Positions 33,130 through 44,200 of a DNA stretch of 64,000 nucleotides are shown here, piece after piece. The DNA comes from Ornithorhynchus anatinus (lineage: Eukaryota > Chordata > Mammalia > Monotremata > Ornithorhynchidae). Within the stretch, counting starts at the first letter, position 1. Every line of letters starts with the position of its first letter. Where the stretch lies: NCBI RefSeq assembly GCF_004115215.2, contig NC_041751.1, positions 32,199,428 to 32,263,427 of the forward strand. Direction: 5' to 3'. A program made the position numbers and the translations under genes. A model generated the notes under the pieces. It did not search any database. It was given only the letters and a program-made list of their open reading frames with translations, and was not told where the DNA came from.

Positions 33130-33427
33130 TAGAGAGGCAGTCTGGCCTAGTGGATAGAGCCCTGGCCTGGGAGGCAGAGGATCTGGGTTCTACTCTCAGC
33201 TCTGGCACTTGACTGCTGTGTGACCCCGGGTCAGTCGCTTCACTTCTTGGGGCCTCAGTTTCCTAAGGTGTAAAATGGGGATTCAAAACCCGTTCTCCCT
33301 CCCACTCGGACCAAGAACCCGATGTGGGACAGGGACTGGGTCCGACACCATTAGCTCGTCTCTTCCCCAGTGCTTAGAACAGTGCTTGGCCGATAGTAAA
33401 CGCTTAACGGATGCCATCGTCATCGTA
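33130..33427 (+). mobile_element. Mon-1 SINE, sense
   Basis: AGGCAGTCTGGCCTAGTGG head; tail GATGCCATCGTCATCG. Confidence 0.85.
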
Positions 33428-33543
33428 AAAATAATGAGGAGGAGGATGAAGGACTGCTTGAGCTGGGCATCGGATGGCGTTCATTCCCTCTCTCTCCCCG
33501 TGCCTTCAACCCGTGCCCGGGATGAGACGGCCCATCACCACCC

Positions 33544-33557
33544 GTTGCCATGGAAAC
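33544..33557. promoter_or_regulatory. RFX/X-box-like palindrome
   Basis: GTTGCCATGGAAAC differs at one base from the symmetric RFX site GTTGCCATGGCAAC. It lies in repeat-free DNA between SINEs; no nearby transcript start is known. Confidence 0.4.
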
Positions 33558-33676
33558 TCACCGTTATCCTCACCTGGATCTCCGGCAACCTCCCGCTCTT
33601 CCTTTTTGCCGGCGAGTAGTCCTCTGTGGTTTGGAAGTCAGCACAACCTGAAAAAAGTACCTCGTTAACGCCTTCA

Positions 33677-33835
33677 TCGGTGATGTTTATTGAGCACCCA
33701 CTGTGTGCAGAGCACTGTGGAAAGCTCTTAGGTCAGTACGTTACGACCGAGTTGGTAGACACGTTCCACGTCCACAGGTTTACAGTCTAGGGGGGAGGCA
33801 GACATTACTTTAAAAAAGCAATTCGCAATATAATC
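33677..33835 (-). mobile_element. L2 3' end, antisense
   Basis: GATGTTTATTGAGCACCC to GAGGCAGACATTAC. Confidence 0.83.
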
Positions 33836-33879
33836 TAGAATTTAGAGGCAGGTAAGAAAAACATATTTTATAGATGCCT

Positions 33880-34400
33880 TTTGGAAATTCTCTGCTCTCT
33901 GGAGTCCCCTTCTCCATGCTGCTCTTCAAACAGCAACACACCGAGCTAGCTGGGTAGGGGAAATGAACTCAATCAATTCATCAGTGGTATTTATTGAGCA
34001 CTTACTGTGTGCGGAGCACTGCACTAAGCACTTGGGAGAGTACACCACGTCGCCGATGGATCACATGTCCGTCTCCCCGGCCCAACAGGCTCGGCCCCAA
34101 GCCCGAGACGTCTTCGACGGTCCAAGGCCTCGGGCCTTAAATGGGGGGTCGGGGAGAGACGTGGCCTCGTTGGAGCTCTGCCCGGGGCCAATTCAGCCTC
34201 CGGAGCACCCCAGGAGAACGTCCGGGAGGAATCGTCCCCAGACTTCAATTAACCTCGGAGTCTCCGGGGTGCTCTCCGAGAGTCCCCCAGAACGAAGTCT
34301 CTGTAGAAAACTCAGCGTGTATTTTCGATACCAGAGCGGAACATCCAAAGCGATGTCTCCGAGGAACCGCAGTGGCCACTCACTCCGTTTCCCACTTCTG
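33880..34400. repeat. Duplicated noncoding block, copy B (upstream of the intact OR)
   Basis: Counterpart of 24390-25060, about 3.9 kb 5' of the OR at 30160, with the antisense L2 end at 33975-34045 in the same relative position. Divergence looks like 15-25%, far more than within the twin OR exons. Confidence 0.7.
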
Positions 34401-34440
34401 AGACCCGCTTTTGTGTTGTCGCCGTTGGTGTTGCTCGTTT

Positions 34441-35075
34441 ATTTTAATGGTCTTTGTTAAGTGCTTACCATGAGCAGGGAACCGTACCGAGTGCTGGGGC
34501 AGATGACCCAAGCTAATCAGATCAGACCCGCTCCACGTCCCACGTGGGGCTCACAGTCTTAATCCCGAGGGTCTGACTGGACCTCTTCCTCTGCTTCTCT
34601 CTAAAAACAAAGACAGATAGCGTTCTAACCTCCGTCCACCTCCCCCATCTTGTCAGATTGCCGCCGTCCACCCAAGAACTAAGCGCTGGACCAGATGCGA
34701 GCTAATCAGGTTGGACACAGTCCATGTCCCACACGGGACTCCCAGACCTAATCCCCATTTTACATCAACTATGTGCGGAGCACTGGACTGTGTGGGGTTT
34801 TTTTAAGAGTCTTCTTTAAGCACTTACTATGCGCCGGGCACTTGGTCGAGCACTGGACTAGATAAGATATAATCAGATTGGACGCGGTCTCTGCCCCACG
34901 TAGGGCTCACAGTCTTAATCCCCATGTTGCAGGTGAGGGAGCTGAGGCCCAGAGAAGTTAAGCGACTTGCCCAAGGTCACCCAGCAGACAGGTGGCGGGG
35001 CTAGGATTAGAACCCAGGTCCTACTGACTCCAAGGCCCACGTTCTACCCGCTAGGCCGCGCTACGTCTCTTCTTA
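34441..35075 (-). mobile_element. Antisense Mon-1 pieces and one full Mon-1
   Basis: 34441-34570 and 34680-34765 are parts; 34795-35075 is near full length. Confidence 0.78.
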
Positions 35076-35107
35076 TTTATTTTAGTAATGGTACCTGGGA
35101 AGCAATC

Positions 35108-36000
35108 GATCTATCAGTGGCATTTACTGAGCACTTACCGCGCGCCGATCGCTGTACCGAGCGCTTGGGAGAGTACAGGGCAGCGGAGTTGGTAGACGTG
35201 TTCCCTGCCCTCGACCAGCTTACAGTCTAGGGGGTGATCGTTAAGGACCTGCTAAGCGCCAGACACTGTACTAAGTGCTGGGGTGTATAAAAGACGCAGG
35301 TTGGAGTTGTACCACAGCCAGCTCAGAGTCCAGGTCAGAGAGAGAAGGATTTAAACCCCAATTTACAGATGAGGTAACTGAGGCACAGATCATTTTTTAT
35401 GGTGTCTCTTCATTCATTCACTCATTCATTCAATAGTATTTATTGAGCGCTTACTATGGGCAGAGGGCACTGTACTAAGCGCGTGGAATGGACAATTCGG
35501 CAACAGATAGAGACGATCCCCGCCCGTTGACGGGCTCACAGTCTAATCGGGGGAGACGGACGGACAGAAACAGTAGCAATAAATAGAATCAAGAGGATGG
35601 ACATCTCGTTAACAAAATGAATAGGGTAATAAAAATATACGTAAATGAGCAGAGGAGCACACTGCTCAGGGGAGGGGAAGGGAGAGGGGGAGGAGCAGAG
35701 GGAAAGGGAGCGAAAGGAGGCTTGGCTGAGGGGAGGTGGAGTGGGGGGGCAGAGAGGCGGCGGAGGGAGCAGAGGGAAAAGGGGAAGCTCAGTGTGGGAA
35801 GGCCTCTTGGAGGAGGTGAGCTCTCAGTAAGGCTTAGAACAGTGTTAGGCACATTGTAAGTGCTCAAAGCACCAGGGTGGATACAGGTTAGTCGGGCCGA
35901 ACATGGTGCCGGTCCCACGTGGGCTCCCAATCTAAGCAGGAGGGAGATCAGGGATTGAATCCCCACTTTACAGTTGAGAAAACTGAGGCACAGGGAAGCT
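35108..36000 (-). mobile_element. L2 and Mon-1 stack
   Basis: L2 35108-35238, Mon-1 part 35238-35388, a long L2 of the younger type 35409-35835 with GA-rich interior, Mon-1 part 35870-36000. Confidence 0.8.
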
Positions 36001-36297
36001 CACACCCATGATTTTCCCAAACCGCTGCTCCGGTCGCCAACCTCCCTCCCTCCCCTGCTGATCACACCCCCAAAACCGAACCCACCCCTCCAGTGACCTC
36101 TCTCTCCCCCTGGAACCATCCCGGCCACGAGGACGGAGGCCGCGGGGATTTATCCCCTCTGTTCTCTTTCTGCGGTGGAAGGATTCTGGATCGACGCCCG
36201 CACCGCTCCGCCCGGGCTCTTTCCACTCATCTACGCAGCTCCTCCCTCCTACAGGGCAACAAAGTTAGTGGGCAGGATTTCTGTCCCTCCTGGCGCT
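36001..36297. other. Stretch with no recognised feature
   Basis: C-rich; nothing supportable. Confidence 0.35.
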
Positions 36298-36557
36298 AAT
36301 AGTAATAATGTCGGTATCTGTTAAGCGCTTACTATGGTGCAGAGCGCTGTTCTAAGCGCTGGGGGAGATACAGGGCAATCAGGTTGTCCCGCGTGAGGCT
36401 CCCAGGCTTAATCCCCATTTTACAGATGAGGTCACTGAGGCCCAGAGAAGTGAAGTGACTCGCCCACAGTCACCCAGCTGACAAGTGGCAGAGCCGGGAT
36501 TCGAACCCATGACCTCTGACTCCCAAGCCCGGGCTCTTTCCACCGAGCCACGCTAGA
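36298..36557 (-). mobile_element. Mon-1 SINE, antisense, well preserved
   Basis: TAATAATGTCGGTATCTG to CCACCGAGCCACGCT. Confidence 0.9.
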
Positions 36558-36882
36558 CAGGGAACGTGATGCCAGTCGTCTGGATATTCCAGTACAAAAT
36601 ACACTCTCAGCCTGAAAAACTGAGGACAGTATATGTTGGAGACGCAAATTATACGGGAAAAAACCTGTCGGTGTAGACACAAGCAAGATGAGACCAACTT
36701 ACCACAACAGAATTGAAAATGGACATAGTTTGGGGTGGCTTCTTCACTTTCCCCTCGCCACCCCTCCCCACAGTCCATCGAGAAGTCTTGTTCTAAATCA
36801 GTTCCTAGTTTCCGAAGGCCTCCGCAAACCTCTTCTATTCCGGACGGTTTCCCAGCTCCTCTCTCTCTCTTTTTTTTTTTTC

Positions 36883-37316
36883 AGTGGTATTTGTTTAAGG
36901 ATTTACGACACGCTAGGCTAAACGCTGCGGTAGATGCAAGCTACAAGATACAGGTTATGAAATATAAGCTCTTATCCCCAGTCTGGCCAGCCAGCGCCAA
37001 AGGGATGTCCCTGATCCTCCTCCTCGGGGCAGAACCTGCGATAATAATAATGATAACAGTATCTGCTAAGGGCTTACTATGTATAAGCACTGGGGTAGAA
37101 ACAGGTAAATCATATCAGACGCGGGCCCTGTCCCCCACGGGGCTCACAGAGGCAGGACGGATGTTGAATTCCCGGTTTAGAGTTGAGGAAATGGAGGCGC
37201 AGAGAAGTGAAGTGATTCGCCCGGGGTCGCCCAGAAGGCGTGGCAGAGCCGCGATTAGAACCCAGGTCATGGGACTCCCAGGCCCGGGCTCCATTTCGCT
37301 TGGCCGAGCTCCTTCC
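36883..37316 (-). mobile_element. Mon-1 3' part and fuller antisense Mon-1
   Basis: 36883-36975, then 37041-37316. Confidence 0.78.
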
Positions 37317-37429
37317 CGTTAGTTGGTGACAGCCAAGCAACTTCTCCGTCGGAGGCAGGAGGACGGTTGGCGCGACCTCTTAAGAGCCTTCCCCGCCCCA
37401 CGTGGCTGCTGACCTCTGATGGAATTTCC

Positions 37430-37760
37430 ACAGGTTGTCAGATCCTTGAGGGCGGCGATCCTGCCTACTCATACTGTCCCCAGCGCTCTGTACTCTCCTA
37501 AGAGCTTAATACAGTGCTCTGCGCACCGTAAGAGCTCGGTAAATACGACCGAACGGATTCCTACTTATCGGATTGGTCTCTCCCAAGCGCTTACTACAGT
37601 TCTCCGCACACAGTAAGCCCTTCGTAAACGCCACGGATTGATATGCGGATTCTACCTGTCTGTAAGCCCTTTGTAGGCAGGAATTGTGTCTATTGGATTG
37701 TTGTCTCCCAAGCGCTTAGTACAGTGTTCTGCACACGGCAGGCCTCCATCAGTACCTGGG
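37430..37760 (+). mobile_element. Three consecutive sense L2 3' ends
   Basis: Tails at about 37545, 37630 and 37750. They form the DNA just upstream of the butyrophilin 5' end. Confidence 0.82.
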
Positions 37761-38119
37761 TTGTTCTGCTCCCCCGATCCCAGCACGGGACTGGGCATCG
37801 TCCCGTCCTCCCCCATCCTCCGAAGAACTTCTAGCCCAGCTGAATGTGTGGTCGTCCTCTTGGGTTTTACCTCTTTAAGAAACCATCACCAGGTCCACGG
37901 CAGCGGGAAATCTTGGGCGGATCCGAACGCTTTCACTTTCCTTTACCCAAAGGGCAAAGAGTGGCAAAAGAGACGGGAAGTCTAACCGTGTCTAAGGCTG
38001 CCGAAGAAGGCGTTCAAGGGCGCTGGGGAGAGCGAGGCCCTGTCTGGGACGGGCGGTGCGGACCCCGGGCGCAGAGCACGGCCTAGGGGGTCTCGGCAGC
38101 CAGTGAGGGGGCTCTGGAG
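37761..38119 (+). other. Butyrophilin 5' flank
   Basis: Non-repeat DNA that must hold the promoter and 5' UTR. No TATA box or SXY-type module was evident. Confidence 0.4.
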
Positions 38120-38201
38120 ATGAGCCCCCCACAACCAGGAGCTGGGACTCCTCTCCTCCTCCTCCTCCTCCTCACAGCCCTGCTCCCCTGGACGTGCTCG
38201 G
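38120..38201 (+). CDS. Butyrophilin exon 1: signal peptide
   Basis: Starts at the ATG in CTGGAGATGAGC and encodes a short polar start, seven leucines written as a CTC run, then TALLPWTCS. It ends in phase 1 at a strong donor, G|GTATGT. The CTC run may vary in copy number. Confidence 0.8.
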
Positions 38202-41200
38202 GTATGTGTTTTCCGGGGGTGCGCTCGGCCAGAATCGGGGGGCTTCCAGGGACGGCGGGGGGGGGGGGGGCCCGGTGGCGAAGCTGTGACTTTCAGGGGA
38301 AGACCCCGTGGGTTCATCTGCCCCTACGCAGGCCCCTTCCCCAGCCCGGATGCAGAGGGCACTGACGGGGGCGATGGCTACGTCGGGCCGGGAGGGCGAA
38401 GCGGGTCTCGGGGGAGAGGAGAGATCCCGTCTCCTTTAGGCAGAGCTGTGGCCCGGTGGATGGAACCCCCGGCCCGGGAGTCGGGAAGACCTGAGTTCCC
38501 ATCCTGTTTCTGCCACGTGTCTCCTGTGTGACCTTGAGCAAATCACTTCACTTCTCTGGGCCTAGGTTACCTCCTCTGGAAAATGGGGATTGAGAATGTG
38601 AGCCCCGTGTGGGACAGGGACTGTGTCCAATCTGATTATCTCTTATCCACCCCACAGTTTAACACAGTGCCTGACACTGGGCCGGCGCTTAACAAGTACC
38701 ATTAAAAAAATCAAGCCGAACGCCTATTGGTGGCCGCCGGTTGTCAGGTGTTGACGATACAGTTATTAATCTGAGTTATTAATATCATTGTTGATGTGAC
38801 TGAAGTAGTTGTGTGTGCCTTATTAATATCACCGTCGGTGTTACCGATAAGCTAATTATCGACGTTAGCGACAACAGTAATTGAGAGTGTGGATATTTTA
38901 TTCTTATTAAAGAGATTCAATAGGTATTCGATCGATACAATCGATCGATTAAGGTTTCTGTTCTATTCTTGATGGTATTTGTTAAGCGCTTCCTAACTAA
39001 TTAGGGCTAGGGGCAGAGTCAGGATCAGAACCCAGTTCCTCCCACTCCCAGACCAGAGGTCGGTCCCCGAGGCTGCGCCGCTTTCCATTTCTCTGCCCGT
39101 GTCTCCTTCTCCTCTGGTCTCTGCTGCTATCTAGTGGCCCTGCCTCTTCGCACTTAGAGAATCCCCTTTCTAAATTCCACAGACACCTTCCCTTTGCCCC
39201 AGAGAAATAAAAACGCCGAAAAAAGGAAATACGGCCCAGCACAGGTGAATCAACTCGGCCGCTTCGGCTTAGACCTTCCCGTTACGGGCAACCTTCCGTG
39301 GCGTAGCTCTGAGCTTCATCAGCACAGGCGAACTCTTCCGCTATGACAAGGTGTTGATTCACAGGAGAGGCACCCGGACACGGAGCCTTCATGTAACGCT
39401 TTGCTTTCTTAAGTGATCTGGAACGATAGATATTAGATTATCTCCGGGATAAGCCAGTCACGTAGGCCGTTGGCGAGTCAAGAAACCTCTTTCCTTCGAC
39501 GCAATCTCACGTCTCCTCACGCCTCCTGGACCTCTCTCCGCCGTGTCCCACTGGCACTTCGAACTCCACGTGTCCAAAACAGAGCTCCTCATCTTCGCTC
39601 TCCAACCCTCTCACCCTCCCGTCTCTCCCATCGCCGTGGGCGACACCACCGCCCTCCCCGTCTCACGGGGGGCCACCCGGGTATGAGTCTCGACTCCTCT
39701 CTCAAACGCCACGGTGATTTCTGATTAATATACTGACTGTATATTTCATATACCGACCATATCTGTATCCTGTTCCCCATCTGCTATCCCTTCAGCACAG
39801 GCATGTCATGAAAATAGCGGAGATCTCTACATGCTTTCGCTCTCTCCTCCCTGTACTTCAAGTGTCCTTTCCCCTGCTAGATTATAAGCTCCTCGAGGGC
39901 AGAAATCGTGTCTCCTAATTCTGTTGTATTCTTCCAAGCTCTTATAGAAGTAGTGTTGCCTAATGGAAAGAACCTGGACCTGGGAGTCCGAGGACACGGG
40001 TTCTAATTCGGACGCAACCGCCAGTCAGTCGCATTCACTGAGCACTTACTGCGTGCGGAGCACTGCACTGAGCACTTGGGAGAGTATGACATAACAGTAA
40101 CCAAATACCATTCCTTGTCCACCACGAGCTTCCAGTCTAGAGAGGGAAACAGACATGAATAGAAATAAATAACTGAAAGATCCGTACTTGAGTGCCCCGG
40201 GGCTGGGAGAGGGGATGTGTAGAGGGAGCAAGTCAGGGTGATGTGGAAGGGAGTGGGAGAAGAGGAGACGAGGGTTTAATCAGGGAAGACCTCCTGGAGG
40301 AAGGCCTCTTGCCTCTTCTGTGACTTTGGGCAAGTCAGTTCACTTCTCTGGGCCTCAGTTCCCTCCTTCGTAAAATGGGGGATTAAGACCGCGAGCTCCG
40401 TGTGGGACATGGACTTTATCCACCTTGATTACTTCTAATCTGCCCTAACTGTGCCTGGCACACCGTAGGTGCTCGACAAATGCTATTTAAAAAAACACTC
40501 AGTCCAGTGCTGTGAACATAGTAGATGCCCGATAAATGCCACTGACGGATCGGATGAAAGGGCCCCCAGGCTCAACCTCGACAGCTTACTGTGCCCCAGC
40601 CCCTGCCCCAGCCCAGGGGAACCCAGGTAAAGCCGAGATGGAGGCACAGTGGGGGATCCGGGAAGAGGTGGGCCCTGGGAGGACCCCCGGGCCCCAGGCC
40701 CACAGGACCCTTACACCGGCCTTGCAGCGGGACAGGAAGAAGAGAGGCAGGTGAGGGCCACCCACAGCCTGGTGTGGGCCCTGGGCTCGCTGGCTAGTGT
40801 TTGTCACCTGAGCCGGCCCGGCCCCTCGGTCTCTTCTCCTGACTCTGACCCTCCCTCCCACCCACGCCCGTCTCCGCTCCACGCTGACCCACCGCCTCTG
40901 CCCATCGCTCCGTCTGCGGGGCAGTTCACAGTGATGGGACCCACCCAGAGGGTCATCGCCCCGGTGAGGGGAGAAGCCATCCTCTCCTGCCGCCTCACCC
41001 CCAAGATGAACGCCAGAACTATGGACGTGAAGTGGTTCCAGGTCGATAGAGGACTTCCGATTCACTGGTACCGGGGGAGCCGAGATGGGGCAGAGAGCGA
41101 GGGGCCGGAATACGACAGGAGGACAGAATTCCAGAAAGAGAACATCGCCGAGGGGACCGTGACGCTGAAACTCCACGGGGTCCGGGCTTCGGACGAGGGA

Positions 41201-44200
41201 TTGTATAAGTGTCTCTTTCAGTCGCCCTTCTACAGCAACGAAGCTCAGTTCCGTGTACAGGTTGCAGGTGAGAACATCGCCTGAATAGACGCGCTTATAA
41301 AAATGAACCCTAAGTGTGGGGTTCCCAACATTTCCAGTTACTGCTTTGGCACCAGGGTAGAGGAGGTTAATCGGGTCAGACCCCCTTCCCGGGGTTAAAA
41401 AGGATCAAGCGGGATGTTTACGTTATTTAGATTACTCGGATCGCGCCTCATCTTCCCCGCTTAAACTCTGTCCTCCCGTGCCCAAAGACAGTAGCACCAA
41501 CTTCCCGGTCTCACGAGCCCATAACCTTGGCATCATCCGCGACCGACTTTTCTCATTCGACGCGTATTCGATCCGTCACCAAACGCCGTCAGTTCGACCT
41601 CGGCTACATCGCTAAAATCTGCCCTCCCCTCTCCGTCCAAACCGCTACTGCGATGGTCCAAGCACTTATCCTACCTTTCTGACTACTACGTCAGCCTCAG
41701 CCTCCTCGCAGACCTCCCAGCCTCCTGCCTCTCCCCACTCCAGTCCATACTTCACTCTGCTGCCTGGATTATTTTTTTACAAAAACGTTCAGTCCATGAC
41801 CCCCCCCCCTCAAGAACCTCCAGGGGTTGTCCGTCCTCCTCCACATGGAACAGAAACTCCTTACGGTCGTCTTTAAAGCACTCGGACACTCTGCCCTCTC
41901 CTTTCTTGTCTCCCTGATTTCCTACGGCAACCCTGCCCGAACAATTCGCTCCTCTAATGCCAACCTACGCAACTGTACTCTGAACTCATCGTCTCTCTAG
42001 CCGCTGACCCCTTGCCCACACCCTGCCTCCGGGCTCGGACTCCCTCCGCCTTCATATCCGAAAGACCATCTCTATCCCCACCTTCGGAGCCTTATTAAAA
42101 TCCAATTTCCGCCAAGCGCCCTTCCCCGGCCAAGCCCTCATTTCATCTTCTCCCGCTCCCTTCCACGGCACCCTTGCATTTCCATTTGCCTCCCGTATTC
42201 GGCCCGCCCTTAACCCCGCAGCCTTTACTACGTATCCGCAATTCATTCATTTATATTAACGTCTATCTCCCCCTCTAGATTAGAAACTCCTCTGGGGCGG
42301 GGAACGCGTCCGCCCACTCTGTTATACCGTACTTTCCAAAGCAGTTAGTTCAGTGCTCGGCACGTGATAAGCACTTGATAATTCCCACCGATAGATCGAT
42401 TGCCAAGAGGTGGGACGGAGACAGGAGAGGGTCTTTGGACACCCGGGAGTGGGTTACGAGTTAGAAGACCTGAATTCCGGACTCAACACTCGCTCTGACC
42501 TGCTGCGTGACTTTCAGTCAATCCCTTGCCCTCTCTGGTCCCCGTTCCCTTCTCTGTAAGTTCTAGTGTTCTCATGTCAGCCACCCTGAACTCCTGCAGG
42601 AGGGAGATGGGACAGAGATTTCTCTCCACGCTCCTTTCCGCTTCCAGGCACCGGTTCGGTCCCTCACATCCACATCGAGGAGGACGAGAGGCGGGGGATC
42701 CGGCTGATTTGCAGCTCCTCGGGATGGTACCCACGGCCCCGGGTACGGTGGAAGGACCCCAGAGGGCACCGCTTGCCACCTGCCTCGGAGAAGACCCATC
42801 AGGAAGGAGACGGCCTGTACGCTGCGGAGACTTCCTTCGTCCTGGCGGCCGAGTCCAAGGAGAACGTATCCTGCTTCATCCAGAACCCGCTTCTTGACCT
42901 GGACAAGGAAATGAGGATTTCTGTGGCAGGTCGGTCCCTTTCCGCCCACACTGATACCAGAATAAGGCATAAATGAGCACAGATTTGCTGCGAAAGGGAA
43001 CGAGGTCTCCGCTGTCCCGGAAGGCCCTCCCGCCTCACGTCCGCCGAGCTAACTCTCTTCCCCTCTACAAAACCCTCCTGAGAGCTCGCCTCCTCCAGGA
43101 GGCCTTCCCAGACTGAGCTTCCCCTTTTCCCTCCGCTCCCTCTCTGCTCCCCCGTCACCTCCGCTGAGCCCCCTTTCCCTCTGCTCTTCCCCCTTCCCCT
43201 CCCCTCCGCACTGTGCTCGTTTGTACATATTATTTATGACCCGACTCATTTCGTTAATGAGGTGTCCGTCCCCTTGATTCTATTTCCCGTGATGATGTCG
43301 TCTTGTTTTTGTTTCGTTCGGTTTTGCTCTGCCGTCCGTCTCCCCCGATTAGACTGCGAGCCCGTCGTTGGGCAGGGACGGTCTCTATCTGCCGCCCAAT
43401 TGTCCATTCCAAGCGCTTAGTACGGTGCTCTGCACATAGTAAGCGCTCAGTAGATACTACTGAACGAATGAATGAATGAAAACACGGTTTTCCTGTCCAC
43501 GGACAGGATCGAATCCAGGAGCAAGGTGCCGGCAGGGTTTTCAGAGTCCCTATTCCCGGAAAAGCTTCGAAGGAACCAGACAGCCCTCCATCCCTCTGGG
43601 CTTTCCCTCCCCGAAGGCAGGGGGATGGACTCAGTGACCTCTTGGGGTCCCTTAGAGAATCGGGAGACTCCGACGTCCGTTCGGGGGCACGGAGACACGG
43701 CTAGGGCCCCGATACCGACCGCCGGCCAACCGAGGCCGAGGACCGGCGGAAAGAGCCCGGGGCCGGGAGTCCGAAGACCCGGGTTGCAATCCCGGCTCCG
43801 GCACGGACCCGCTGTGTGACCTAGGGCAGGTCGCTTCACTTCTCTGTGCCTCAGAGTTCCCTCATCTGGAAAATGAAGATTAGGACTGTGAGCCCCAAGT
43901 GGGACGTGGACTGGGTCCCACCTGATTAGCTTTTATCTACCTTAGACCTTAGTACACTGCCTGGGACGTAGTTAAAAAAACCTACCCCGGCGCTTAGCCG
44001 GGAAGCAGCGTGGCTCGGTGGAAAGAGCACGGGCTTGGGAGTCGGGGGTCATGGGTTCGAATCCCGCTCTGACACGCGTCGGCTCGCTTCTCTGTGCCTC
44101 AGTTACCTCGTCTGTAAAAGGGGGATTAAGACTGTGAGCCTCACGCGGGACAACCTGATGGCCCGTAGCTACCTCAGCGCCTAGAACAGCGCTCCGCACA

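Noticed and set aside
40586-41176. Minus-strand open frame over the butyrophilin IgV exon
   Set aside because: Opposite to the spliced exon, with no domain of its own.
41440-42400. L2 ORF2 as a possible live coding gene
   Set aside because: Only the 3' part is present and the frame is broken many times.
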